A stretch of 64,000 bases of DNA, from positions 29,597-93,596 of the forward strand of contig WHVA01000454.1 in the NCBI GenBank assembly GCA_015179125.1. The letters run 5' to 3'. Shown piece by piece: positions 31,711 to 43,602 of the stretch. A model generated the notes under the pieces. That model saw nothing but the letters and a program-made list of their open reading frames with translations. It was not told the origin of the DNA and searched no databases. A program made the position numbers and the translations under genes. Source of the DNA: Gautieria morchelliformis (lineage: Eukaryota > Basidiomycota > Agaricomycetes > Gomphales > Gomphaceae). How positions within the stretch are numbered: position 1 is the stretch's first letter; each line of letters starts with the position of its first letter.

Positions 31711-34146
31711 CTAGGTGGGTACCCGTGCTTCGCGCGGGGGTGTAGGTCAAACGCCTCAGTAAGGTCAAACACATCAGTAAGTCTAACACATCGGTAAGTC
31801 TAACATATCAGTAAGGTCAAGTACATTGGGGAAAATCAAAGTAATCAATTTGCATCAAGTACAATGAAGTAAAACACATAAATCATATCAAGAGAAGTGG
31901 ATATAAAGAAATCAAGGAGATCTAAGTAATACATCTTTATATACAATGTTGGTTGTGTCCAAACCCTCCTCAAGCAAGACCTTGACTCTGTTCCAGTTGG
32001 TCCCTCTTGATACACCAACATACAACTGACCATGTCCAAACACTGGATATCTCAGGTCCAGCCCAACCGTACCCAAAGACTGTCCCTGAGACTTGTTGAT
32101 AGTCATTGCAAATGCCAAACGCACTGGAAACTGCCTCCTTTTCAGCACAAATGGCAACTCTCCCTCTGATGGCTTAATGATGATCCTGGGGATGAAAGCA
32201 ATATTTCCTGCACATGGACCTGAGATGATCCTGACCTCCAACACTCTAATGCTTATCCTCACCAACCGCAACCTTGTCCCATTGCATAGTCCTTGCTTCT
32301 GATCCAAATTGTGCAACAGCATCAGAGGCACTCCAGGCTTGACTTCCAAGCGAGCAGGAGGAAGACAGCCCATCTCTATGGAATTCAGATACTCCACAGG
32401 ATACCGATCTGCATCGTCGGACTCTTCAATGGAATTTGCACAGTGCAAGACCTGAGCATCACCTGGAAACTCCCTAAACACCATGGAATTGATCTCATTG
32501 ACCTCAGTGTTTCTGGCACAGAGGATGGCACGCTCCAAAAAGTAATTGTCCTGGGCAGGGACATGATTGCCAATGCCAGGGTATATTTCCTGGATCAGAT
32601 CTTCAATTCCAGGGCCACAAACCATGTGAGGAGGGAGTGAGAACGTATGATCTAGTGGGAGATCCTTTCCCTGGCCCACATTCTGCAGCCATTCTGCAAA
32701 CCTGGCTCTGTCAGGGTCATTTCTCACCCGCATGTTCTCTGTCAGATAGAGGACCTTGATCTTTGGCCACAGATATGACTTCTGAAGGGTAGCTCCCACG
32801 ATATCCTCCTTGGAGCCTTTAGGGACAATTGGCAGAGTCTGCGGAAAGTCACCTCCAAAGGCGACTGTGATGCCACCAAAGGGTCTGTCAGGCTGGTCAA
32901 GGAAATCCCTCAGTGTCCTGTCAATGGCCTCTATGGCATGGCGATGCTGCATTGCAGCCTCATCCCAGATGAGGAGACTGGCCTGTCTCAGCATGTCAGC
33001 CTTGTCAGAGTTCTTTTTGATGGAGGAGAAAGAGCGCTCATGGACAGGAATGGGAATTCCAAGCATGCTATGAGAGGTTGTACCCTTAGTGAGGATAAGT
33101 GCAGCCATTGCAGATGAGGCTACTGCAATCACAATGAGGCTCTCCGCTCTACAGGAGTGGATTAGAGTGTTCCATGTGAATGATTTCCCGGCGCCACCTG
33201 AGCCAGTGACAAAAAACATTTGTCCATCAGGTTTCCCATGAGCATCTCTGGTCAGTGCCGACCGTAATATCTGATCATGCGTGGACCTTTGCCCCTCATT
33301 CAGCCTGGGAACCTCCTCGTCAGCTATGTTCCTCTCTTCAACACGGTCATAGTCCTCTGCTCAGCTATGAACCTGTTTCCAATGAGGGCCTCCCACTCGC
33401 CTGCCACCCGAGGCATATCATCAAAGCTGCTCAAGGACATTCCACCCTGCTGGAGGATTTTTTCCAAGAGAAAGAGGCCAAAATCATAAACCTGATCGTC
33501 CTGTGGATCCTGCATGCCATGTCTGATTTGGAGCTGATGTCTGAGATCATCACATATGTGCTCCCTGAAGCCATCCCATAGTCTGCCAGGACCCGATGGA
33601 TTGCAATGGCCAAGGATGGTGGCAAAGAGATGTCTGAGCTGAGCACCTGTTTTCATGCCACTGGCTTCCTGGAGACACAACCTCAACTCCTGATCATCAT
33701 CCAGAAGTCCCCTTGCACGACAGGCCTCCTTGTAAGTAGCATATTGTATGCCATCCACCGACCTAAGCTCCTCAAAGGATCTAGCCCCCTTGACCACTGT
33801 GAGGAGAGTGCGCACAAAAAATCTCTCTCCTGATCTAGGGTTTGCAAAGTGAAGGCGACCGATGCTATAACCTCCTTGGCGTGGTGTCCATACCTTGTCC
33901 TGTGAGTGCCAGGTAAAATGCTCAGGAAACTCCACATAGAGCAGATCACGTGCTTCAGGGTAGATATCATTGGCCTCAAAGTAAGCCATGAGCGGTGTCT
34001 TTTTTGCCTCAGCCTTTCCAGGATGTTGTCCACATCCTGGTTGGATCAAAGATGATTGTGTGGTGGTCCTTTTCATGGACTGGCAGTGCCATGACTGCAG
34101 GCACCTGGGTGTGGATTTCCCGCTCCAGCAACCTCCAACAGGCTCA
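31711..34146 (-). mobile_element. Helitron H7, 5'-truncated
   Basis: The 3' CTAG (31714-31711), hairpin and 18-bp repeats are intact, followed by helicase and part of Rep. Similarity to H6 stops at 34146, exactly where the gypsy-2 LTR begins. The 5' half of the element is absent from the window. Confidence 0.85.
31912..34140 (-). pseudogene. H7 Rep C-terminus and PIF1 helicase, truncated
   Basis: Closely similar to the H6 protein. The helicase part from 33219 carries GSGGAGKS, LIWDEAAM, GGDFPQTLPIV (P replaces the usual Q), MTINKSQGQS and YVGVSRG. The part 34076-33324 corresponds to the Rep-helicase linker. A one-base loss near 33354-33355 breaks the frame, and the HUH nuclease is missing because of the truncation. 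It cannot be autonomous, though its terminus could still be mobilised. Confidence 0.85.
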
Positions 34147-34609
34147 TGTCAGGGGACACCCTGTTTTCCATTTCCAGTTCCGACTCCATTTCCGACTCCG
34201 CTTCCGATTCCGATTCCATCTCCGCCTCCGCTCTCGGAAATGATTCCGCTTCTGGGAGAACTTCCACCAGTTCTGTTCGCCTTCCGAGTTCCACTCCAAT
34301 TTCCGAGTTCCACCCTCGGAACAGTGTCGGAAATCAAGCGACTCGCGTAATAGGTGACATCAAGGGTCGATCAAGGGTCAGGGAGGTGCAGGGTTGATGG
34401 CGGGTGCCAAGTGTTGTCCCTGGCTGCGCAGCGTAGTATAATACGGGCTCGCTGACATTGGGGGTCCTTAGACTTTTCTCTTTGGATTTCCCCTTGTCAG
34501 GTGAGAATCCCCTCTCTTGTATGCTCTGTTCATTTATACAGACTTTGGATTTCCCCTTGTCAGTTGTGTGGTAGTGTGATCTCCACAACTAGCCAGGGTT
34601 GCCCTTACA
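34147..34609 (+). repeat. gypsy-2 5' LTR
   Basis: TG...CA ends, a TATA-like TATAATACGG near 34438-34447, and clustered TTCCGA repeats near the start. A direct repeat of TTTGGATTTCCCCTTGTCAG lies near 34481 and 34543. Confidence 0.95.
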
Positions 34610-34796
34610 GCAGAAAAGTCTCTCCCATAGAGGACCGGCGGTCGTACTGCGTGTCGCAGCCGCCATAGGTGCGTTCGGAATCGGAGACAGCGACTCGGAG
34701 ATCGCAACCTCTTCCGCACACACAGCGTACGACAGCCCTTCTTCTTACGTCGAGCTCCCAACCCCGGAAATCCCGTCCCACATTTCTCCTTCCGAC

Positions 34797-35972
34797 ATGG
34801 ATCCGGACGATCGTCTTCGGAATATGGAGGAGGAATTGACGCGGAACCGGATGAAGACCGACGCGATTGAAACAGCCTTACAAGCGATTTTGGCTAAGTT
34901 AGATATTCCACAAGGTGGTGGAAATGAAATGTTGGATGATCCGGATTTCGGAAAAGCGGAACTAGCGGAGGAGAGAAAGTCCGCGAAGTTAGCAAAGGTC
35001 AAACCCGCAACTCCGGCGGACTTTGACGGAGATCGGGAGAAGGGACGCGCATTCTTCAACACATGCAGCATCTACTTCGCAATTGTCGGAGACCTCTTTC
35101 CGAACGACCAGGCTCGGATTCACTGGGCATTGTCCTTTTTCAAGTCGGACCGCGCATCCCGTTTTGCAAACAAGGTGATCCGACATGAAGCAAAGGGCAA
35201 GGGGAACTACTTCCGAGACTGGGACGCCTTCGAGAAAACATTTTCCGACCAGTTCTGCCCAAAAAATGAGCAGCTCACAGCCCTTACGAAGCTCGAGGGG
35301 ACCAGCTGGTACCAGGCCAAGGATCCGGTCGATGACTATATCGATCGCTTCCAGGAGCTCATCGACCTTGCGGAGTATGATGACGACAAGACGATCGTCA
35401 TCAAATTCCGACGAGGACTCGATCCGACACTCCAGAACCAAGTTGCGCTGCTTGGGGATGGAGCTCCGGACTTTGATGACCCGGAAGGGTGGTACCAAGC
35501 TGCACAGAGGGTGTCCCGGAACAGGGAAGCAAATGAGGCCTTCGTGGAGACGAGCCGGAATATGACGCGCAGTTCCACTCGTCCTACTCCACCTGTGCCA
35601 AAATCCGGAAGCGCATTCATTCCCATGCGGAAAGTATTTCCGACGCTTTCTCCGCCCGCTCCTATTAGGAACCATAGCCCTCCTCCCTCGAAGAGTGGCC
35701 CTGCCCCGATGGATGTTGACCGCATGCGCGGAAAAGGCCGCGGAACTATCACCTGCTTCCGATGTCAACAACCAGGCCACTATGCCCGCGAGTGCCCCCA
35801 AGCATTTGACATCCGGCTTATGACCACAGAGGAGAAACTCGAGCTCCTTCCAGAGTTCCTCGCACTTGCGGACATAAGCAGAGTGCCTACTGCGGAAGGA
35901 GTTTCCGAAAATGCGGAACATGGCGCATCGGAAGCGGAAGATGCGTCGGATTTTGTGACGCGCAGCGGGTGA
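34797..35972 (+). CDS. gypsy-2 Gag
   Basis: 392 codons from ATG at 34797; the frame is open further upstream, but this ATG precedes the conserved acidic coiled region (DRLRNMEEELTRNRMKTDAI). The gag core follows (PADFDGDREKGRAFFNTCSI, then WALSFF). One CCHC zinc knuckle, CFRCQQPGHYAREC, lies near 35757-35800. It forms the virus-like particle and packages the element RNA (family knowledge). It ends at TGA 35970-35972, overlapping pol. Confidence 0.9.
   Translation: MDPDDRLRNMEEELTRNRMKTDAIETALQAILAKLDIPQGGGNEMLDDPDFGKAELAEERKSAKLAKVKPATPADFDGDREKGRAFFNTCSIYFAIVGDLFPNDQARIHWALSFFKSDRASRFANKVIRHEAKGKGNYFRDWDAFEKTFSDQFCPKNEQLTALTKLEGTSWYQAKDPVDDYIDRFQELIDLAEYDDDKTIVIKFRRGLDPTLQNQVALLGDGAPDFDDPEGWYQAAQRVSRNREANEAFVETSRNMTRSSTRPTPPVPKSGSAFIPMRKVFPTLSPPAPIRNHSPPPSKSGPAPMDVDRMRGKGRGTITCFRCQQPGHYARECPQAFDIRLMTTEEKLELLPEFLALADISRVPTAEGVSENAEHGASEAEDASDFVTRSG
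35948..35954 (+). promoter_or_regulatory. Candidate -1 ribosomal frameshift site, gypsy-2
   Basis: In the gag frame the bases read G GAT TTT, 15 bases before the gag stop. This resembles the known G GAU UUA type slippery heptamer. The -1 frame is open here and leads into pol, whose frame overlaps the end of gag. Confidence 0.5.
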
Positions 35973-38900
35973 GATGTGTGCCCCTGCTGCCTGTACATAA
36001 CCGGTTTGCCTGTCTTGAAGTAGAGAATGAAAAGCCCCGACTCCCCTCACTTCATACAGACCCACCGGATAAAGTCACACAAAAGCCAAATCCGACACCC
36101 CGTCTATCCCGCATCCGCCCTTGGGAGAGACGCCTTCCGAAGCGCTATGTCGTTGCTGCCACCCCTGGCCCCAAGTCACTAGTCATTAAGGTAGAGATCC
36201 AGACGACAGATACGGCGGAAGTCAAATCCGGACCCGCCCTTGTCGATTGCGGGGCCACTGGTCAGTTTATGGACCGGGACTATGTGGAACGGAACCGACT
36301 GACGACGCGGAAGTTGCAACGTGCAATCCCGGTGTTCAATGTGGATGGAAGCCCCAATGAGGCAGGGTCCATCACGGAGATAGTGGACACAATTCTCCGC
36401 TACGATGGACACTCGGAACGCACTTCCTTCGCTGTCACCAGCCTGGGGAAGCAAGACATCATCCTTGGGTTTACCTGGCTTCAAGAGCACAACCCGGAGA
36501 TCAATTGGCAGACTCGGAAGGTACTGATGAGTCGATGTCCAGCCAAGTGTCACATGTGCCGGTCGGAAGTGCGGAAGGAGCACCAGGAGCAGCGGAAGAC
36601 CGAACGGCTCATACAGACATGTCGTTCCGGCCCCCATCCACTGCTTGCAGAAGAAGACTCGGAAGCGGAATTTGACCCGGATCCCCCTTCCAATTCCGAT
36701 TCCGACGTCATCCGACTCGGCCTGGAAGACGCTCTGACGGAAGGGGAGCGCTTGCTGTACGTAAACCTTCCGCCGGAGGCGGAACACATCCGCGCCACCG
36801 GAAATATTTCGCAACGCCTTGCTGAAGCCTCTAAGAGGTATGATAGAGTGGAGGCGGAAATTCCGGAGTACCTGCGGGAGTTTGAGGACGTCTTCTCCAA
36901 GGAGTCGTTTGATGCCCTGCCTCCGCGGAAACTGTGGGACCATGCCATCGAGTTGGAGCCTGGGTCGAAGCCCACCAACTGCAAGGTCTACCCGCTGTCA
37001 CCCAAGGAGCAGGTAGAGCTCGATGCATTCCTTGCGGAAAATCTCCGTACAGGGAGGATCCGCCCCTCCAAGTCACCCATGGCATCTCCGGTGTTCTTCA
37101 TCAAGAAGAAGGACGGCTCGCTCAGACTTGTGCAGGATTACCGGGCCTTGAATGCGATCACGATCAAGAACCGGTACCCCATTCCGCTCATTTCCGAATT
37201 GATCACACAACTCCGCGGGGCGAAGTACTTCACCAAGCTGGATGTCCGCTGGGGCTTCAATAATGTCCGGATCCGGGAGGGAGATGAGTGGAAGGCCGCA
37301 TTCCGCACCAACCGAGGACTCTTTGAGCCACAGGTCATGTTCTTTGGCCTCACCAACAGTCCTGCCACGTTCCAGACAATGATGAATGACATTTTCCGTG
37401 ACATGATAGCAGAAGGGGTTGTCTGCGTCTACCTCGATGACATCCTCATCTTCACAAAAACAATGTCCGAACATCGGGAAGTCGTGCGGAGAGTGCTGGA
37501 ACGACTCCGGGAGTACAACCTGTGTCTCAAGCCGGAAAAGTGCGAATTTGAGCGGACGCGGATAGAGTATCTTGGGGTGATCGTGTCGGAAGGAAAGGTG
37601 GAAATGGACCCCGTCAAGGTTTCCGGTGTGTCGGATTGGCCGGTGCCGCGGAACAAGAAGGAAGTCCAGTCCTTCATTGGGTTTGTCAATTTCTACCGGC
37701 GGTTCATCAAGGACTTCTCCTGCCACGCCCGTGCCCTCTTCGACCTCACCAAGAAGGAGGTTGGATGGCGGTGGGGAGAGCCGGAACGGGCCTCCTTTGA
37801 CAAACTCAAAGAGCTGATCACTTCCGCCCCGGTCCTGATCTTTCCCGACGACTCTCGCCCTTACCGAGTGGAGGCGGATTCTTCCGACGCAGCTACCGGA
37901 GCGGTCTTGTCGCAACAGTCATCGGAAGAAGGTGGGGGGTGGCATCCGATTGCCTTCTTCTCTAAGAGTCTCAGTCCGGTCGAGCGGAACTACGAGATCC
38001 ATGACAAGGAGATGCTGGCAATCATCCGAGCGCTGGAGGAGTGGCGACACTTCCTCGAGGGTGCTCTATGCCCATTTGAGATCTGGACAGACCACAAGAA
38101 CCTTGAGTATTTCCGCACGTCTAAGAAGTTGAACCGACGACAAGCACGGTGGTCCCTACACCTGTCCCGGTTTGACTTCATGCTCCACCACCGCCCCGGC
38201 CGCACCATGGGCAAGCCCGATGCCCTATCCCGCCGTGCGGATCATGGAAGCGGAAGCGGAGACAATGCGGATATGACACTGCTCCGCCCAAGTCTCTTTG
38301 CAATCCGCGCCCTAGAAGGAGTGACTGCAGTTGGAGCGGAAGCGGAAATGCTCCGGGACATCCGGAGACAGTATCGGAATGGAGAGAAGGAGGAGTCGGT
38401 GGTGAAGGCAGTGGAGGAACTTCGGAAAGGGCACTCACGGTCTGTACGGGCAGCGGAATGGTCGGAACGGGATGGGCTGCTCCACTTCAGAGGCAAGGTC
38501 TACGTTCCAGATGGGGCGGACCTCCGCCGCCGCATCGTGTCCCAGCACCATGACACACGGGTCGCTGGGCATGCTGGCAGGTGGAAGACGCTGGAGTTAG
38601 TGGCTCGGAATTACTGGTGGCCTCAGATGTCCCGCTACATTGGACAGTACGTGAAGACATGTGACCTTTGTCTCCGAACCAAAGCGCAACGACATCCACC
38701 CGTCGGAGAACTTGTTCCGCTCCCGATTCCCGAATCCCGCTGGGACACCATCAGCGTCGACTTCATTGTTGAACTCCCAGAGTCTCATGGCTACGACGCG
38801 ATCATGAACGTCGTGGATTCGGTAAGCAAGGTGTCCCACTTCATTCCGACGCACACGACGATCACAGCCCTCGGAGCGGCCCGCCTGTTCCTTGCCCATG

Positions 38901-39972
38901 TCTGGAAGTTGCATGGGCTCCCGAAGCAAGTGTTTCCGACCGAGGTCCGCAGTTTGTCGCGGAACTGACTCGGGAGCTCTACCGCCTGCTCGGCATAAAG
39001 CTAGCTACCACCACGGCGTACCATCCGCAGGGTGACGGACAGACGGAACGGGTCAATCAGGAGTTGGAGCAATATCTCCGCCTCTTTGTCAATGAGAGGC
39101 AGGACGACTGGGATGAATTACTTCCGCTGGCGGAATTCCAATACAACAACCATGTCCATTCCGCCACACAACAGACTCCCTTCATGCTCGACTCCGGACG
39201 ACACCCGCGGATGGGCTTCGAACCACGCCAGGCTGAGTCCCGACTCGAGACGGTCAATGAGTTCCGAGACCGCATGGACTCCACCCTTTCGGAAGCCAAG
39301 TCGGCCCTTGCAAAGGCCAAGGATGACATGGCGAGGTACTACAACCAACGCCGGGTTCCTGCCCCAGAGTACCAAGTTGGAGACAAGGTGTATCTAGATG
39401 CAAGTGACATCCGCACCACACGCCCTTCACAGAAGCTTGCCCACCGCTACCTTGGGCCCTTCACAGTGACGCGGAGGGTTGGACGGAATGCATACCGCCT
39501 GCGACTTCCGATGTCCATGTCCCGCCTCCACCCCGTCTTCAACGTGGTGAAGTTACTCCCTATGCTTGAGGACCCAATTCCAGGTCGGAAGGCTCATCCG
39601 CCACCTCTGCCAGAGATTGTAGATGGGGAGGAGCACTATGTGGTGGAACGGATCCTGGACAGCCGGTTTGTGCGAGGACGACTCCAATTCCTCGTGAAAT
39701 GGGAAGGGTATGGGTACGAAGAGAATTCGTGGGTCCCGGAGCAAGATGTTTCCGCCCCGGACAAGCTCGGGGAGTTCTATAGGACACATCCCGGTGCCCC
39801 TCGCCGGATCCGCTCGTTGGCATTTCAATCCCTCGTGTCCCGTGCTTCGAGGACGCAGCACGCTAGAGAGGGGGTGATGTCAGGGGACACCCTGTTTTCC
39901 ATTTCCAGTTCCGACTCCATTTCCGGACGCTTCCGATTCCGATTCCATCTCCGCCTCCGCTCTCGGAAATGA
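35969..39972 (+). CDS. gypsy-2 Pol, one frame break
   Basis: About 1,330 codons in the -1 frame relative to gag; no ATG is needed if it is made by frameshifting. Protease: VDCGATGQF (about 36240). [11 protein letters not shown] (about 37425). RNase H: VEADSSDAATG (about 37866). Integrase: zinc motif HHDTRVAGH ... CDLC, core SVDFIVELP, and DGQTERVNQELEQY with the catalytic Glu. Chromodomain: VERILDSRFVRGRLQFLVKWEGYG (about 39640-39730). One base is lost near 38931-38935, just before the second catalytic Asp region, splitting the gene into 35969-38968 and the part continuing to 39972. The frame runs through the purine tract (39865-39877) and 95 bases into the 3' LTR. Confidence 0.92.
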
Positions 39973-40338
39973 TTCCGCTTCTGGGAGAACTTCCACCAGT
40001 TCTGTTCGCCTTCCCAGTTCCACTCCAATTTCCGAGTTCCACCCTCGGAACAGTGTCGGAAATCAAGCGACTCGCGTAATAGGTGACATCAAGGGTCGAT
40101 CAAGGGTCAGGGAGGTGCAGGGTTGATGGCGGGTGCCAAGTGTTGTCCCTGGCTGCGCAGCGTAGTATAATACGGGCTCGCTGACATTGGGGGTCCTTAG
40201 ACTTTTCTCTTTGGATTTCCCCTTGTCAGGTGAGAATCCCCTCTCTTGTATGCTCTGTTCATTTATACAGACTTTGGATTTCCCCTTGTCAGTTGTGTGG
40301 TAGTGTGATCTCCACAACTAGCCAGGGTTGCCCTTACA
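39878..40338 (+). repeat. gypsy-2 3' LTR
   Basis: Near-identical to 34147-34609, with a short deletion in the TTCCGA cluster and a few substitutions. Preceded by the purine tract AGAGAGGGGGTGA. The 3' end of pol lies inside it. Confidence 0.95.
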
Positions 40339-40624
40339 GTGTCCAGCCAAGTCTAATCAGCCAGTGTTGAGCTGTTTGAAGACCAATGGGTTTCTTTGGG
40401 GTGATGCCAAGCTCAGGAAAGATGATAGAGTTGACATGGTTGCAGACCATGAGTGACCTTGCCGGTGGGAAGAGTAGTCAAGAAATATGTGACCCTTTTC
40501 TTGATGTGCTCATCACTGAGCCAGGATCATGTGGCCCTAGAGCCACCTCTCGCTTCTTTCGGCAGCCTTCCAAATGGCTCATAGTGCCGCGCTAGTGCTC
40601 GAACTCGACGTGCAAATGAAACCC
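40339..40624. other. Unrecognised sequence right of gypsy-2
   Basis: Not Helitron H7, although H7 flanks the other end of gypsy-2. It has a 70-codon plus-strand frame and minus-strand pieces without motifs. It may be a remnant of another element. Confidence 0.3.
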
Positions 40625-40977
40625 TGTCATGATTCATTTATTCTGCAAATCATTTCTCAGCACACAGCGAATGCCCTCCTGAACCAGCAAACGGCTTCCC
40701 GAACCAGCAAACATCTTGCCAAAATATTGGTCGCCATACTGCTTTCGCATTCGCTATTCACATCATTCCTGCCAGGACGCCAGGTGTTGGGGCCCTCATC
40801 CATCATAGAACCCATCATCTGTTAAACTCCCACTCCATGACAGACCCACATGCTCAGGATGCATTCGGATAGTGTCAGTTGCAGCCTCCGTGCAGGCTGG
40901 ACTCAATGGGACTCGTACCACTGCAGGGCAGGACAAATTAGCTTTGCTGAAGTTTTCACTACACAGTTGTCATGACC
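40625..40977 (+). repeat. Partial LTR-X start, diverged
   Basis: Begins TGTCATGATTCATTTATTC, matching the start of the LTR-X family (next copies at 40978 and 41213), but soon diverges. It is the third LTR-X start in a row in the same orientation. Confidence 0.4.
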
Positions 40978-42214
40978 CATTCATTTCTTGTATCCAGCTA
41001 TCCCTGTTTTCCCTTTCACCACCACTCTTCCATGTTCACTCGGCTTTGCTCCATTCAATCCTTGCTCCATTCACTATTCGCCACATTCACCAAATGACCA
41101 TTCACTACTCGCATCATTCGCCAGTAGCCATGCCATCAAACATGATCGACATCCTTTACCTGGATTGATGGTTCATCACTGGTCCTATCATGAATTGCAA
41201 GGAGGTGCAGGCTGTCATGACTCGTTTATTTCTTGTACCCAGCTATCCCTGTGTTCCCTTTCACCACTCTTCCATGTTTGCTCGTCTTCGCTCCATTCAC
41301 TCCTCGCTCCATTCGCTATTCGCCACATTTTCCATATGACCATTCGCCACTCATATCATTTGCCAGCAGGCACACCATCAAAAACGATCGACATCCTTTA
41401 CCTGGATTGATGGTTCATCACTGGTCCCATCATCTTCTCAACTCAACCCCCTTTGGGTGTTCCTATGGCCAGGATGCATTCGCGGGGCATCCTACCCGTA
41501 GGTCATGTGGGATCAACCCAGCAGACGAAGAGTCCGTCCAGGGTGGTGTATATGCAGGTCCCAAGGCGTGTTTTCGTACATAGGGGCCTTCGCCCTCTTT
41601 CCTCTCTGTCGTTTCATGTTCGCACCCCTCTTCCATTCTATTGTATGTCTATTTCATCTATTATGTATCCTGACTGCACACCCCTATCCAACCCTGACTC
41701 CAGACGGCCTCTTTCCTATTCGCTAGCACCATATGAGCATTCTGTATAAGTAGTCTACATTCGCATGTATATTCTCCAGTTTAATTATCATACGTCCATC
41801 TTGTGCAAACTTGACCTCGCTGTGACCATCATCTTGAGCCTTCTCCTGTAGATTTCTATCTTCAACCAGAAGAGGACTTAGGCATCACTGGTGAGTTCTC
41901 ATACTTCATCTTTGTTACCTTAGCCTTCGAGTTATTTTCTGTGCTGTAGGCGAAGGGCTCCGAAGGAGTGCCTTCGCCGGCGAAAGGATTGTCGCTACTT
42001 AGACAACCTTTCCGTGACACCTTGCACGATTGTCAAGTGCCACGGGCTATTTCGCTATGACTGTAGATCAGGGCGAATTCCTTTTGAGTAACCCTCTTAC
42101 TTCTTTACCCTTACCTCTTCAGTACTGTTCGCTGGGCGACTCGCTAGATCACACATGCTATTTGGGCATTCGCCACTAACATGCGATATTAACGCCCAAA
42201 ATCCAATCTTGACA
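40978..42214 (+). repeat. LTR-X copy with duplicated 5' unit
   Basis: 1,237 bp with TG...CA ends (TGTCATGAC ... CAATCTTGACA). The first 235 bp (40978-41212) is a tandem duplicate of the following unit that starts at 41213. The reverse-oriented copies at 53467-54708 (also with the duplicated unit) and 54992-56023 (single unit) define the family. No internal retroelement genes adjoin it. The 5-mers on either side (ACAGT, CCCCT) do not match, so one flank has been rearranged. At 42214 it abuts the transposase fragment. Confidence 0.75.
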
Positions 42215-43286
42215 CCCCTTCGCCATCATGCCATTGGCGTGTGATCTCCTGGCTGGCCTTGATTCGAGTGACTCCACATATGCGCAGGGTGGTGAAGTTG
42301 CCCAATATCATGTACTGGTTGAGCTGGGAGAGCGGCATGATTTTTGAATGTTTCTTCATGTGAGTCTTGACTTCACTGCAAAGTGTGGCCCAATCTTTTA
42401 CTGCTGCAGTATCATCCTGGACAGTGTCATCCAATTCTGCCTCCCAGTACTCAGCATCTTCATCATTCATTTGCACCTCACCATCATTTGTTTTTACTGC
42501 ACCATTGCCGTCGTCATCTGCTTCTGTGTCATTCTGCATCTCCACATCATTCGTTATTATTGGCTCCAGGATATGGTCACCAGACCATTCTCCACATCCC
42601 GATGTTGCATCGGTGGGATTGTCATCATTGTCGAATATTTCGATGCATGTGGTCCGACGTGAACTGGCTGGCAGTGTTGGACTGTCATCTGCATTCCTCT
42701 TTTGCTTCGCTGCAGTGGCGATGTCATTGTCTTGCATCGTCTCAAGAGCATACTGTACATTTGTCCCAGCATCTTTGCCAAACCATGACTTCAGTGATGA
42801 CTGTGATGCCCATGCTCCCGCCATTTGCTGCTGTGAGCGTAGAGATTTATTCGCAATTCCCGGACCTTTCGCATATGATGCAGGACGACCTGACAAGATG
42901 CGTAAGAATATTTCCAATTAATAATCTTCTGGTTGTTCACCTTTTTTGACCTGTCTCTCCCTTCGGTATTTTGCAGGAACCCAACCTTGATCAGTTGGAT
43001 CGTACTTTTCTGTGAGTGCTGCCAGCTGAAGCGTGAATTTTTCATCTCCATATTCTTCTGCTTTCAGGTCTTCAACATCATCTGATTCCTCATCCTTGTT
43101 TCCTTCTCTGTTCGACCAGTCAACACAGGTGCTGTCGAAGTAAATTCTGAAAGCCTGTGGTGTTTCTTGACCTTCACTTTCACTTTCAGTGTGTTTGAGA
43201 TGGGGGACTGAGAGATTGGAGGCTTTTTGGTTGCGGAGACCAGAGATATTGAGGTTAATGCGCCGTTTTTTAGTGGGCTGAGGCAT
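42215..43286 (-). pseudogene. DDE transposase, N-terminal half
   Basis: Minus-strand start of a DDE transposase family widespread in mushrooms: ATG at 43286 (MPQPTKKRRINLNISGL). The first exon runs to about 42947 (VPAKYRRERQVKK). An intron begins GTGAAC and ends TTGTCAG, followed by GRPASYAKGPGIANKSLRSQ and an acidic region. EYWEAELDD and the helix-turn-helix-like MPLSQLNQYMILGNFTTLR follow. Similarity stops at EITRQWHDGEG, where LTR-X begins. The catalytic core is absent here; the matching C-terminal half is on the plus strand at 53290-56382. Confidence 0.7.
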
Positions 43287-43602
43287 TGGATGAAATTTTC
43301 AGTCAGTGACAGTGATTTGTCATCAAACTCGTTACTGTGTTTGACGGGATTTGGCTCACTGAATGGTAGTTTACACTTCAGATTCAAATATAGAACTCAA
43401 AAAGGAGTCGATTTGCATTTTTCCCCTTATTTTAGCGATTTATTTGGGTGCACGCCAAAAATTTTGATCTCCACGTGACATAATTACAAATTACAGAAGG
43501 ACGGCTCGCTGGAAATTCCTGAAAATATTATGGGAGATACCTTTCAACTGTATCTATCGATTGCGCGCAACTTATAAAGGCTGGTATGAGCTCGTTGAAA
43601 CC

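Larger units (their letters stand above)
34147..40338 (+). mobile_element. Ty3/gypsy chromovirus gypsy-2
   Basis: A 6.2-kb element on the plus strand with LTRs at 34147-34609 and 39878-40338. The LTRs differ only by a short indel and scattered substitutions, so the element is young. The flanking 5-mers differ (GCTCA left, GTGTC right) and no target duplication is visible. The left flank is Helitron H7 but the right flank is not. Gag and pol are nearly intact. The whole element is unusually rich in the pentamer CGGAA/TTCCG. Confidence 0.95.

Noticed and set aside
40978..42214. 5' LTR of the adjoining elements (gypsy-2 or copia)
   Set aside because: Its sequence matches neither the gypsy-2 LTR nor the 164-bp copia LTR. 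It matches only the solo LTR-X copies.
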